A model generated the notes under the pieces. The model did no database searches and was not told where the DNA came from. It saw only the letters and a program-made list of their open reading frames with translations. Position numbers and translations under genes: made by a program. Of a stretch of DNA of 35,863 nt, positions 16,637-24,341 are shown in pieces. Numbering within the stretch: the first letter of the stretch is position 1; every line of letters begins with the position of its first letter. Origin of the DNA: Deltaproteobacteria bacterium. GTDB lineage: Bacteria; Myxococcota; UBA796; SXON01. The DNA is taken from the NCBI GenBank assembly GCA_947483545.1, contig CANKNP010000007.1:1-35863 (forward strand), in the 5' to 3' direction.

Positions 16637-18052
16637 TTGATCGACTACGCGCAGACCCACGAACAACGCGCCCCGTTTGAACACCTTGAGAGCGCGTTGG
16701 TCCGGCTCGCCTTGGCTCGGCCTGGGGAGCTGCACGACGATGCTGTGGACGGGCTCCGGTACGTCATCCGCTTCGCGAAGATGTACCTCGTTCGGAACGC
16801 GCGGGGACAGGACGTGGACATCGCGGACCGTCTTCGGCCGCTTGCGCGGAAGGTCAAAGATAAGCTTTCTGGCCCCTTGTTGGACGCCGAGGACCTGTGG
16901 CTCGCGATGCGCAGCGCCCCTGAGCTGACACGCGATGTGCGCGAACAGGAGGCGCGGATCTACCAGAACTCCGCGTTGGACCCAGAGAGCTTGCGCGCGG
17001 AGGTCTGTACCCGCCAGTTGGTCGTGGCCTGCAGCGGGGGGGGCGGGAGCGGGTATGGATACGCCGGGGCCTGGACGCTCCTGCATCGGCGAGGTCTGCA
17101 GCCTGAGCTGATCGCCGGCACCAGCATCGGCGCGCTGATGAGCCTGTTTCGGGCGCGGCGGCGGGTGTACGACGGCGTGCCGCTCATCGAGGCGTCCAAG
17201 CGGCTCACGTGGGACAACGTCTTCCGCGTGCTCGACGTCGAGAGTCGCTACGGAATTCCGGCGACGCTGCGCCTTTATCTGCGGTCGGCGATCGGGAGCC
17301 TGTTCCAGACCCCCGAGGGCAAGCCGCTCACCTTTGCGGACCTGGAGATCCCGCTCCTCGTCGCGACCACCGGCGTCGGCGTCGAAGCGTTCAAGCACGA
17401 CATGACCTACTACGAGCACTTCATGGACGACGCGCTCTCCCCCGGCGCGCGCATGGGCGTGAGCCGCGTCCGCCAGATCACCCAGATCGCGACGATCTTT
17501 CGGGACCTGATGTCCACGCCGGACGCGCTGCGAGAGGTCGTCTTCGGCTCGGATCCTGCCACCTACGACGCCGACATCCTCGACGCCGCAGGGTTCTCGA
17601 GCTCCATCCCCGGCCTCATTCACTACGACGTGCTGCGGGATGACCGGCGGATGAAGGCGCTGCTGGACGATCTGTACGCGCGCTACGGCATCACGCGGCT
17701 GACCGAAGGGGGCCTGGTGAACAACCTGCCCGCCCGACCGGCCTGGAATGAGGTCCAGAGCGGGCGGATCGGCCGCCGGAACGCGTTCGTGCTTGCGTTG
17801 GACTGTTTCGCGCCGCACTCACGCAATCCCATCTTTTTTACGATCCAGCAGGCCGTGAAGCCGAACGTCCACCGAAATCTCCCGTATGCCAACCTATACT
17901 TTCCGATGAAGCGCGTGCTCAACCCTCTGAACCTGGTGCCCTCGCTCCCGGATGTGACAGACGCCATGCGTTGGACCATGGAGGAGCTGAGTGTGCACAT
18001 GCCGTTCATCGAGCGAATGTGCAACCCCATCCGAGGATTGCCGATGGTCTGA
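16637..18052 (+). CDS. Patatin-like phospholipase-family protein with Asp-to-Glu change
   Basis: A 471-residue patatin-family protein. The oxyanion-hole loop reads ACSGGGGSGYGYAGAW (about 130-145), and the nucleophile elbow is AGTSIGAL with Ser163. The third landmark, normally DGG or DGA with the catalytic Asp, reads LTEGGLVNNLP, so Glu357 stands where Asp is expected. The first 120 residues are a helical domain outside the patatin core. Family members hydrolyse acyl esters of membrane lipids; activity here is uncertain because of the Glu. The start is TTG at 16637, the earliest start after an in-frame TAG at 16610, and could be later. It is followed after 19 bases by a LURP-one-related gene, probably in one transcript reaching nadB. 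Confidence 0.88.
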   Translation: MIDYAQTHEQRAPFEHLESALVRLALARPGELHDDAVDGLRYVIRFAKMYLVRNARGQDVDIADRLRPLARKVKDKLSGPLLDAEDLWLAMRSAPELTRDVREQEARIYQNSALDPESLRAEVCTRQLVVACSGGGGSGYGYAGAWTLLHRRGLQPELIAGTSIGALMSLFRARRRVYDGVPLIEASKRLTWDNVFRVLDVESRYGIPATLRLYLRSAIGSLFQTPEGKPLTFADLEIPLLVATTGVGVEAFKHDMTYYEHFMDDALSPGARMGVSRVRQITQIATIFRDLMSTPDALREVVFGSDPATYDADILDAAGFSSSIPGLIHYDVLRDDRRMKALLDDLYARYGITRLTEGGLVNNLPARPAWNEVQSGRIGRRNAFVLALDCFAPHSRNPIFFTIQQAVKPNVHRNLPYANLYFPMKRVLNPLNLVPSLPDVTDAMRWTMEELSVHMPFIERMCNPIRGLPMV

Positions 18053-18071
18053 CCGGTGATAGCCGCCCGGG

Positions 18072-18653
18072 ATGTCTACCGCCCTCACCGTCGCCCCCCG
18101 CGCCTTCGTCGCCAAAAAGGCCCTCTTCTCGTTCCTGGGTCGCGTGTTCCGCATCTACGGCACCGATGGAAACCTCCGTTACTACATCAAAAAGAAGGCG
18201 TTTCGGCTCAAGGAGGAGATCAACGTCTACAGCGACGAGAACCAGACCAACGTGGCGCTGGTCATCCAAGCGCGCAACATCTTTGACTTCGGCGCGACCT
18301 ATGACGTGACCGACCCCGGGAGCGGCGAGACCGTCGGTGCCTGTCGCCGCCAGGGACTCAAGAGCATCCTGCGCGACGAGTGGACCATTCTGGGTCCCGG
18401 CGATGTCGCCCTCGGCAAGATCCAGGAGGACAGCATCTTGATGGCTTTGTTCCGTCGCTTCATCGCCCACACGCTCTTCCCCCAGACCTTCTCCGTGTAC
18501 CAGGGCGATCAGAAGCTGGGCAAAATCGCCCAGCGCTTCAACCCCTTCCAGCTCGCCTATGATGTGGACTGCACGCGTGTGGACGGCATGGATCCCCGGC
18601 TCCTCGTCGCCGGCACCATCCTGCTCTTGTCGATCGAGGGCCGCCAGCAGTAG
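18072..18653 (+). CDS. LURP-one-related / tubby-C-terminal-like protein
   Basis: A 193-residue protein with the pattern of the LURP-one-related family, a fold shared with tubby C-terminal domains and phospholipid scramblases. Recognisable parts are YGTDGNLRYYIKKKAFRLKE, FDFGATYDVTDPGSGETVG, LKSILRDEWTILGPG, LGKIQEDS, then LGKIAQRFNPFQLAYDVDCT and a final hydrophobic DPRLLVAGTILLLSIEG. The last helix is the one buried in the barrel in this fold. Bacterial members have no settled biochemical role; lipid binding or membrane association is suspected. Its place directly after a patatin-like gene makes a shared role in membrane lipids plausible, but that is inference. Confidence 0.82.
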   Translation: MSTALTVAPRAFVAKKALFSFLGRVFRIYGTDGNLRYYIKKKAFRLKEEINVYSDENQTNVALVIQARNIFDFGATYDVTDPGSGETVGACRRQGLKSILRDEWTILGPGDVALGKIQEDSILMALFRRFIAHTLFPQTFSVYQGDQKLGKIAQRFNPFQLAYDVDCTRVDGMDPRLLVAGTILLLSIEGRQQ

Positions 18654-18697
18654 CGAAAGTGCTGGCGAGCGGGCCGGAAAGCAAGTATTCGCGGCGG

Positions 18698-19390
18698 ATG
18701 CGCTCGTTCTGCTTCCTGGCCGTCCTCCCCGCCCTGCTGTTCACCTTGCCCGGGTGTTTTCCGGAGATCGAGCTGGAGGACACCGGGGACACGCGCCCAG
18801 ACCAGGACGCGGACGCAGACGGCGATGCCGACGGGGATGCCGACGGGGACACCGACTCGGACACGGATGCCGACGCGGACACCGAGCCGGACACGGAAGG
18901 CTGGCCGGCGGTGCTCCAGTGGGAGGCGTCTTGGAGCGTGAGCGGCAACACCTGGAACAGCGGGACGTATGCGTACGCATTGGTCTCCTCCCAGGGCGGG
19001 CACGACGAGCTCTGCAAGCTGGAGGCCGATCTGTACAAGTCCGGGTCGAGCACGGTGACCCCGGACTGTCCTGGATGCACCTGGCAGTTCGGCCTGTCCG
19101 TCCGGAACTCCTCGGTGAGCGGGAACTGTGGACAGAACATGCTCTCCGAAGATGGGGTGATGGAGGGGGAGCTGGGCGAGCTGGGGTTCCTGCCGTCCTA
19201 CGAGTTCTTCGACTACTACACCTTTGACTACACGACCTACACGAACATCCTGCTGCTTCGGCCCGCCGGATTGCCGTATTTCTACCTCTTTGCATGGGCA
19301 ACTCCGAACACCGACTACGCGGATGTGACGGGGTCGGGGTCCAGCGGAAGCGCATATCTGCGCTTCGACGACTACCTGTACTACTACTGA
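18698..19390 (+). CDS. Asp-rich lipoprotein, unknown function
   Basis: I do not recognise a family. The protein has about 230 residues. The ATG at 18698 gives a proper lipoprotein signal (MRSFCFLAVLPALLFTLPGC). A linker of about 35 residues made almost only of Asp, Ala, Gly and Thr (such as DADGDADGDADGDTDSDTD) follows and probably spans away from the membrane. The C-terminal 155 residues form an exported domain with four Cys (ELCKLEAD, DCPGCTW, GNCGQN) and many Tyr/Phe (FFDYYTFDYTTYTN, DDYLYYY at the end). The linker's near-repeat DGDADGD could slip in replication. The gene lies between the LURP-related gene and nadB with gaps under 50 bases. Confidence 0.75.
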   Translation: MRSFCFLAVLPALLFTLPGCFPEIELEDTGDTRPDQDADADGDADGDADGDTDSDTDADADTEPDTEGWPAVLQWEASWSVSGNTWNSGTYAYALVSSQGGHDELCKLEADLYKSGSSTVTPDCPGCTWQFGLSVRNSSVSGNCGQNMLSEDGVMEGELGELGFLPSYEFFDYYTFDYTTYTNILLLRPAGLPYFYLFAWATPNTDYADVTGSGSSGSAYLRFDDYLYYY

Positions 19391-19411
19391 CGGCCGGGGA
19401 TACAGGGGCCG

Positions 19412-21034
19412 ATGCCCGCTCCAGACTGGACCGCCCCGACCGATTTTCTCGTGCTCGGCACTGGCGTAGCCGGCCTGATGTACGCGTTGAAAGCGGCCAA
19501 GTTCGGAAGTGTCCTGCTGGTGAGCAAGGTCGATCGCCGTGAGTCGAACACCGCCTACGCGCAGGGCGGCATCGCAGCGGTGTGGAGCCCCGAGGACGAT
19601 CTCGAGAACCACGTGCAGGACACGCTGGTCGCAGGGGCGGGCCTGTGCCGCCGGGAAGCCGTGGAGCGGACAGTGTACGACGCGCCGGTGCGCGTGCAGG
19701 AGCTGATCGAGCTCGGGGTGCGCTTCTCCCGGCACGACGAGCGGCCCGCGGAGTATTCGCTGCACCGGGAGGGCGGTCACAGCCACCGTCGCATCCTGCA
19801 CGCCGCGGATCTGACGGGCGCCGAGATCGTGCGGGCGCTGGTCGCCGCGGTCGAGGCGGAGCCGAACATCCGGCTCATCGAGCACTTGATCGCGGTCGAT
19901 TTGATCACCGAATCCACGCTCGCGCGTCGTCGTGCGCGCGCGGTGATCGAGCCCGATCGGGTGCTCGGCGCCTACCTGCTCGACCCCAAGACAGGCGACG
20001 TGCACCCCGTCGGCGCGCGGATCGTGGGGTTGTGTACCGGCGGAGCGGGCAAGGTGTACTTGTACACCTCGAACCCGGATATCGCCTCGGGCGACGGCAT
20101 GGCCATGGCCTGGCGAGCCGGGGCCCGGGTCGCCAACATGGAGTTCGTCCAGTTCCACCCCACGATCCTTTACCACCCGCATGCCAAGGGCTTTCTCATC
20201 TCCGAGGCGCTGCGCGGCGAAGGCGGGCGGCTCGTGATGGCGAACGGCGAACGGTTCATGCCTCGCTACGACCCACGGCACGAGCTTGCCCCGCGCGACA
20301 TCGTGGCCCGCGCAATCGACGACGTGCTCAAACGCACCGGCGCGGAGTGCGTGTTCCTCGACATGACACACATGGACGTCGGGGATCTCCAACACAAGTT
20401 CCCCAACATCTACCAACGCTGCAAGGAGCTGGGCATCGACATCGCGACGCAGCCGATTCCGGTCGTCCCCGCGGCTCATTATTTTTGCGGCGGGGTTCAG
20501 ACCGATCTTTTCGGCGAATCGTCGATCCAGAACCTGTACGCGATCGGCGAGGTCGCCTGCACGGGGCTTCACGGCGCGAATCGGTTGGCGTCCAACTCGC
20601 TCCTTGAAGCCTTGGTCTTCGCGCACCACGCCATCGACTCCGCCGCCGCGCGGCTCGCGACGGTGGCGCCCCCGGAGGTGCTCCCCGCCTGGGACGTAGG
20701 GCGCGCTGTGGACAGCGACGAGCAGGTCGTGATCACCCAAACCTGGGACGAGATCCGCCGGTTCATGTGGAACTATGTCGGAATTGTGCGAACGACCAAG
20801 CGCCTGTTGAGGGCCCGGGCCCGAATCGAGCGGGTCAAAGAAGACCTCACCGAGTATTATTGGGACTTCAAGCTCACCGCGCCGATGATCGAGCTTCGAA
20901 ACCTGGCGACGGTGGCCGATCTGGTGGTGGAGAGCGCGCTGCGCCGGCGGGAATCCCGGGGTTTGCACGCCACGCTGGACTACCCCGAGAGCGATGATCG
21001 TTGGCTGAGGGACACGGTTTTGAGGCGGCGGTAA
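19412..21034 (+). CDS. nadB: L-aspartate oxidase
   Basis: NadB oxidises L-aspartate to iminoaspartate, the first step of de novo NAD synthesis, using FAD. The 540 residues match the family length. Visible are the FAD dinucleotide fold (FLVLGTGVAGLMYALKAA), NTAYAQGGIAAVW, the substrate-loop region SLHREGGHSHRRILHAAD, ISEALRGEGG, FQFHPT-like EFVQFHPTILYH, the FAD-contact GEVACTGLHGANRLASNSLL and the C-terminal helical domain. Succinate dehydrogenase flavoproteins share the fold, but the absence of a nearby iron-sulfur subunit and the ANRLASNSLLEALVF wording favour NadB. nadA and nadC are not in the window. It is the last of a four-gene plus-strand run and nearly abuts the convergent porin gene (four bases between stops). 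Confidence 0.95.
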   Translation: MPAPDWTAPTDFLVLGTGVAGLMYALKAAKFGSVLLVSKVDRRESNTAYAQGGIAAVWSPEDDLENHVQDTLVAGAGLCRREAVERTVYDAPVRVQELIELGVRFSRHDERPAEYSLHREGGHSHRRILHAADLTGAEIVRALVAAVEAEPNIRLIEHLIAVDLITESTLARRRARAVIEPDRVLGAYLLDPKTGDVHPVGARIVGLCTGGAGKVYLYTSNPDIASGDGMAMAWRAGARVANMEFVQFHPTILYHPHAKGFLISEALRGEGGRLVMANGERFMPRYDPRHELAPRDIVARAIDDVLKRTGAECVFLDMTHMDVGDLQHKFPNIYQRCKELGIDIATQPIPVVPAAHYFCGGVQTDLFGESSIQNLYAIGEVACTGLHGANRLASNSLLEALVFAHHAIDSAAARLATVAPPEVLPAWDVGRAVDSDEQVVITQTWDEIRRFMWNYVGIVRTTKRLLRARARIERVKEDLTEYYWDFKLTAPMIELRNLATVADLVVESALRRRESRGLHATLDYPESDDRWLRDTVLRRR

Positions 21035-21038
21035 GCGC

Positions 21039-22409
21039 TCAACGATACCCCTGCGACTGAATCCACCACTCCGCGCCGATCCCCACCGTGTGCTGCACGG
21101 GGCCGAGCGCCCGCCGGGTGTCCAGCTCGTCCAAGCGGTCGAGCGCGTCCTGGTTCACCAGGGCGAGGGTGTAACGAAAGTGAATATTCGGGCGCGCGAA
21201 GCTCCCGCGGCCCAACTGAACGCCTGGGAGGGCCGAAATTCGCGTGATCGCCGGGCGCTCCTGCACGTTGGTTCGAGGGTCCAAGCCAGCGGGAAACGCG
21301 GCCTCATGCGAGACCTCAGCCTGGAAGACCAGATAGCGGGTTGGGTAAACCCCGGGTCGAATCGAAGCGACCCACTCCCAGCCGTCATCGGGGTCGGTCG
21401 TATTGGCGTCCGCGTCATCCCAGGAGCGTAGATAGGCACCGCCGGCCACTGACACGATGCCGAAATCCTGGTTCAGGGCGATGGCGCCGAGGTCTTCTCT
21501 GGCGGCGTTCACGGTCCCGTCGAGGGCAAACCCCGCGGTCGGGACGGTCAATTCCCCGACCGCCGCGATGCCCGAGGCGTGGCGATAGAACACGTGGACG
21601 TAGCTGTCCTTCGCCCAGCCAAACGCGGACAGCTCCGCCCCGTAGAGGGTGCCATTCTCCTTCGGCAACGACTCGGTGATGCCCAACTCCACCTCGCGAA
21701 CGCCGGCGGCCAAGCTGTGAAGCTCGCCGTAGATCTTCGGACGGAGGCTCAGCTTGCCGACCGGAATCGTATAGCTGGCCTTCAACGATGCGATGGTGCG
21801 CTGGCGGTCCAAATAGGTCACCGACGAGCTGCCGACGGACCCGGGGGTGATCTCCGCCAGCGATTGATATTGCCATTCGTCTGCGGAGAGTCGATTGAAT
21901 CCGACGTGTGCCCCAACGTCCAGGCCAAATTTCTCTGGGCGAAAGTGCGCGCCGCCGCCGAGGGTGTTCAAGTTGTCGAGGGGCCAGAAGTCCAGCAGGT
22001 ACACATCGTCGCCGCGGTACATCCTGGAGCCAGCCCAAATCCCCAGGCCGTCGATGCCAAAATCGTCGGCCTGGGCGTACAGGTTTCGGATGGCGAGGCT
22101 GGCGTCGAACGTTCCGGAATAATGAAAAAGATCTCCGGCGAGCGCGGGCGTGACGAGCGCGAAGAATCGAGCGCCCCGCTCGGTCTCCATCTTCCAGCCA
22201 AGGTCGAGCTCCAGGTAGGGGTCTTCGTTCAGCCGGCCGGGGTGCGCGGTCAACGTGATCGTGTCGCCCGAGCCGCCTTGCGGGTTGGTCGTGGCCTCGA
22301 CGCGCCCGTACGAGCCCACGATCAGCTCCGTGGTGGCCGATTCGGGCTCGGCGGGGAGGGGGACGGCGAGCGCCAGGGCGGGCAGAAGGAGCACGGCCCC
22401 GGGTATCAA
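21039..22409 (-). CDS. LamB/maltoporin-like outer-membrane porin
   Basis: An exported barrel of about 456 residues. LamB-type wording is seen in YGRVEA near the mature start, LDLGWKMETERGARFF, IRNLYAQADDFG, then GIWAGSRMYRGDDVYLLDFW and PLDNLNTLGGGAHF, and barrel strands to the end (VGIGAEWWIQSQGYR). Maltoporin family members let oligosaccharides cross the outer membrane. The open frame runs back to 22733 over the divergent gene, so the start must be internal; TTG at 22409, giving signal peptide MIPGAVLLLPALALAVPLPA, is preferred, with GTG at 22394 as an alternative. No clear Shine-Dalgarno is seen. No sugar transporter genes are beside it, so the cargo is unknown. It ends in Arg, unusual for a porin. 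Confidence 0.75.
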   Translation of the reverse strand: MIPGAVLLLPALALAVPLPAEPESATTELIVGSYGRVEATTNPQGGSGDTITLTAHPGRLNEDPYLELDLGWKMETERGARFFALVTPALAGDLFHYSGTFDASLAIRNLYAQADDFGIDGLGIWAGSRMYRGDDVYLLDFWPLDNLNTLGGGAHFRPEKFGLDVGAHVGFNRLSADEWQYQSLAEITPGSVGSSSVTYLDRQRTIASLKASYTIPVGKLSLRPKIYGELHSLAAGVREVELGITESLPKENGTLYGAELSAFGWAKDSYVHVFYRHASGIAAVGELTVPTAGFALDGTVNAAREDLGAIALNQDFGIVSVAGGAYLRSWDDADANTTDPDDGWEWVASIRPGVYPTRYLVFQAEVSHEAAFPAGLDPRTNVQERPAITRISALPGVQLGRGSFARPNIHFRYTLALVNQDALDRLDELDTRRALGPVQHTVGIGAEWWIQSQGYR

Positions 22410-22500
22410 GATCGGCGGGGGGAGGGGCGGTGAGCCCTCACCCCGGAGCTCCTCGGAACCCCCGCAAGGTGCCCAAGCGCGCCTCGGATCGGCGGGGCGT

Positions 22501-22525
22501 GAGGGGCGTGCCCCCCACAAAGCAG
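22501..22525 (+). repeat. Interspersed GGGGCTTGCCC element, copy B
   Basis: GAGGGGCGTGCCCCCCACAA followed by AGCAG, with one change (G for T) from the common core. It lies between the porin and the DUF1801 gene, which diverge, so it cannot be a terminator of either gene. That is the main reason to treat the family as an interspersed element and not as ordinary terminators. Confidence 0.65.
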
Positions 22526-22541
22526 GATTAGAGGAGGGCCC

Positions 22542-22925
22542 ATGGCCAAGACCGACTACCTCACCGTGGACCTGTACATCGCGGACCAACCGGAGGCGGT
22601 GCGCCCCGCGCTGCATCGGGTCCGCGCGCTGCTGCGGGAGGCGCTCCCGCACGCCGAAGAGGGGATCAGCTACCAGATCCCTGCGCTCCGGACGCCCGGC
22701 GGGTCGTTGTACTTCGCTGGGTATAATGCGCACTACTCGATATATCCCGCGACTCAGAGCATCCTCGATGCGATCGGAGAGGACGTCGCGCCCTACCTCT
22801 CCGGCAAGGCTACGATTCGGTTCCCCCTGAGCGAGCCTATCCCTGAGGGGCTGATCCGGCGCATCGTCGCGGCGTGGGCGGCAGGCCTGGGCACCCCGAA
22901 GCGCCCGAGGACCCGGAAGTCGTGA
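22542..22925 (+). CDS. DUF1801 / YdhG-type domain protein
   Basis: A 127-residue cytoplasmic protein of the DUF1801 family (YdhG-like, called an iron chaperone or frataxin-like protein in some annotations). Motifs are VDLYIADQPEAVRPALHRVR, EEGISYQIPALRTPGGSLY, and FAGYNAHYSIYP followed by YLSGKATIRFPLSEPIP. GAGGAGG sits a few bases before the ATG. Its TGA overlaps the GTG of the next gene by four bases (GTGA), which implies co-translation with the VanX-like dipeptidase. The molecular role of DUF1801 is not proven; iron binding comes from family annotation and not from a metal motif here. Confidence 0.88.
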   Translation: MAKTDYLTVDLYIADQPEAVRPALHRVRALLREALPHAEEGISYQIPALRTPGGSLYFAGYNAHYSIYPATQSILDAIGEDVAPYLSGKATIRFPLSEPIPEGLIRRIVAAWAAGLGTPKRPRTRKS

Positions 22926-23587
22926 TCTGGATCCTGCTCGCGGCCGCCGCGGGCAACCCGCCCCCGGGCGGCTGGTGTTCGCTCTCAGAGATCCCAGGCC
23001 TGCAGCTCTCCATCGGCTACGCGACGGCGCAGAACTTCACCGGCACGATCCTCCCTGGGTACGGATCCGCCAGCGCGTGGCTCTCTTGCCCCGCCGCGGA
23101 AGCGCTCGCCCGGGTCCACCTCACGCTGGCGCCTCAGGCGTACGGCATCGTGGTCTTTGACGCTTACCGCCCGGTGCGCGCAAGCCAGGGGATGGTCGCC
23201 TGGGCCGAGCGTACAGGCAACAGCTGGGTGATCGATCAGGGCTTCGTCGCCCCGGCCTCCGGTCACAACCGCGGGCACACCGTGGACGTCGGGCTCTACA
23301 ACCTCGGCAGCGGCACGATCGTTGACATGGGGACCCCCTGGGATTCGTTCACCGCCGCCGCGGCCACGGCCGCCGCAGCTTCCAGCGAGGTCGCCGATCG
23401 GCGCCGGGCCCTCACCGCCGCGATGGCTGCCCAGGGTTTTGTGAACTACGCAAAGGAGTGGTGGCATTTTTCACGCCCAGGGGACGCGCAGCCCGCGCTC
23501 GACGTGCCCTACGGGGCTTGCGAACCCGCCGCCTTCGCCAAGCTCACGCCGAACGATCCGGGCTGGATCGGGGTGGCCTGCCCGTGA
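22922..23587 (+). CDS. D-alanyl-D-alanine dipeptidase, VanX/DdpX-like (M15D)
   Basis: A 221-residue exported zinc dipeptidase. A short signal peptide (MIWILLAAAAG) follows the GTG start at 22922. The zinc and catalytic residues of VanX are all visible: SGHNRGHTVD gives H115 and D122, KEWWHF gives E179 and H182, and DAYRP gives R83, the transition-state Arg. Such enzymes cleave D-Ala-D-Ala; VanX itself is cytoplasmic, so an exported form points to peptidoglycan peptide recycling or feeding on foreign wall material and not vancomycin resistance, and no vanA, vanH or regulatory pair lies near. It overlaps the DUF1801 gene by four bases. The second 31-nt repeat array begins directly at its stop codon. 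Confidence 0.9.
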   Translation: MIWILLAAAAGNPPPGGWCSLSEIPGLQLSIGYATAQNFTGTILPGYGSASAWLSCPAAEALARVHLTLAPQAYGIVVFDAYRPVRASQGMVAWAERTGNSWVIDQGFVAPASGHNRGHTVDVGLYNLGSGTIVDMGTPWDSFTAAAATAAAASSEVADRRRALTAAMAAQGFVNYAKEWWHFSRPGDAQPALDVPYGACEPAAFAKLTPNDPGWIGVACP

Positions 23588-23674
23588 AGCTCCCAAAATC
23601 GCGACATGGGAGCAACGGAGGGCCTCCGAAAATTCCATGGGAGCAAGGGAGGGCCTCCGAAAATTCCATGAGCC
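23588..23674. repeat. Tandem 31-nt repeat array, locus 2
   Basis: A 34-nt variant (23588-23621), one 31-nt unit (23622-23652) and a partial unit (23653-23674) stand head to tail, starting on the base after the dipeptidase stop. The unit reads GCCTCCG, an A4 run, TTCCATGGGAGCA, then AGGGAGG. With one gap about 24 of 31 bases match the locus 1 unit (GCC, AAAA, CATG, GAGCA and GGGAG blocks are shared), in the same orientation. Both arrays stop just after CATGAG. Confidence 0.82.
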
Positions 23675-23737
23675 GGCCGACGGGTCCCGCCCGGCGCCTC
23701 CGCACGGGGTTGACCCTACGACACCGCCGTCCCCCGC

Positions 23738-23757
23738 CCGGGGCTATACTGCCCCGG
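23738..23757 (+). promoter_or_regulatory. Hairpin overlapping the ferritin-like gene's ribosome-binding site
   Basis: CCGGGGC (23738-23744) and GCCCCGG (23751-23757) form a perfect 7-bp stem around the loop TATACT. The right arm shares its last two bases with the Shine-Dalgarno GGAGG (23756-23760), and the ATG is at 23766. The loop also resembles a -10 box. It may limit ribosome access or mark a promoter; the sequence alone does not decide. Confidence 0.5.
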
Positions 23758-23765
23758 AGGTGAGC

Positions 23766-24242
23766 ATGGCCGAACCACTGGTGTCCTCCGACGTGCCGAG
23801 CGACGTCGTCGATCTCGCCGTGGCCATCGAGCTGGAGTGTGCGGCGCTGTATGAGGCCTACGCCCGGAGCTTCTCCCGGCGGGCGGAGCTCGTCACGTTC
23901 TGGCGGCTGTACGCCGAAGCCGAGCGTTACCACGCCGCGACGATTCGGATCCACCAGGCAAGCTTTGACGAGGGGCCGATGTCCGGGCAGGTCGATCCCT
24001 CCGCGGCGCAGGGGTTTTTGCGGGAGCTGCGGGCGACACGCAGCGCCGCCGAGCGGTCCACAGTCACCGTGAAGGAGGCGATGGGCAAGGCCCGATGGGT
24101 CGAGGAGTCCAGCGCTGAGCTGCACGGTCGAACCCAGTTTTTCCAGGGCCACCCGCAGCTCGCCGAGCTGTTCGCCCAGATGGCCCAGGAAGATCAGGCA
24201 CATCGCGATCTGTTGGCCACGGCCGAGGCGAAATTCGGCTGA
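23766..24242 (+). CDS. Ferritin-like (rubrerythrin-type) four-helix protein
   Basis: A 158-residue all-helical protein with a di-iron-style pattern. Helix 1 has AVAIELECAALYEAYAR, helix 2 YAEAERYHAATIRIH (ExxxH-like), helix 3 ESSAELHGRTQFF, and helix 4 MAQEDQAHRDLLATAEAKF (EDxxH). Such spacing is that of ferritin-like/rubrerythrin proteins, which bind two irons and act in iron storage or peroxide removal. No rubredoxin Cys motif is present, so it is not a full rubrerythrin. GGAGG with good spacing precedes the ATG, inside or beside a GC-rich hairpin. It stands alone between the 31-nt array and a convergent sigma factor gene. Iron binding is inferred from pattern. Confidence 0.78.
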   Translation: MAEPLVSSDVPSDVVDLAVAIELECAALYEAYARSFSRRAELVTFWRLYAEAERYHAATIRIHQASFDEGPMSGQVDPSAAQGFLRELRATRSAAERSTVTVKEAMGKARWVEESSAELHGRTQFFQGHPQLAELFAQMAQEDQAHRDLLATAEAKFG

Positions 24243-24243
24243 C

Positions 24244-24270
24244 GCGGTCTCGGGGGGAAACCCCGACCGC
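24244..24270. terminator. GC-rich hairpin between convergent genes
   Basis: GCGGTCTCGGGG and CCCCGACCGC can pair with a two-base bulge around a short purine loop, two bases after the ferritin-like stop and 71 bases from the sigma factor stop. It could serve as a two-way terminator. No T-run follows on either strand. Confidence 0.4.
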
Positions 24271-24341
24271 ACGGCGGATCCCAAAGAAGCGGGAGCGCCC
24301 ATCCGCGAGGGTAGACCCCGCGCCGATGACCCCCGACCGCT

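Noticed and set aside
18557..20968. 803-codon minus-strand frame opposite nadB
   Set aside because: NadB motifs are complete on the plus strand; the antisense frame is His/Arg/Val-rich with no motif.
22922..23587. Vancomycin-resistance vanX
   Set aside because: The protein has a signal peptide and there is no vanH, van ligase or two-component pair nearby; peptidoglycan recycling fits better.
23710..23750. Sigma-70 promoter TTGACC plus TATACT before the ferritin-like gene
   Set aside because: The spacing is 29 bases, far beyond the usual 16-19.
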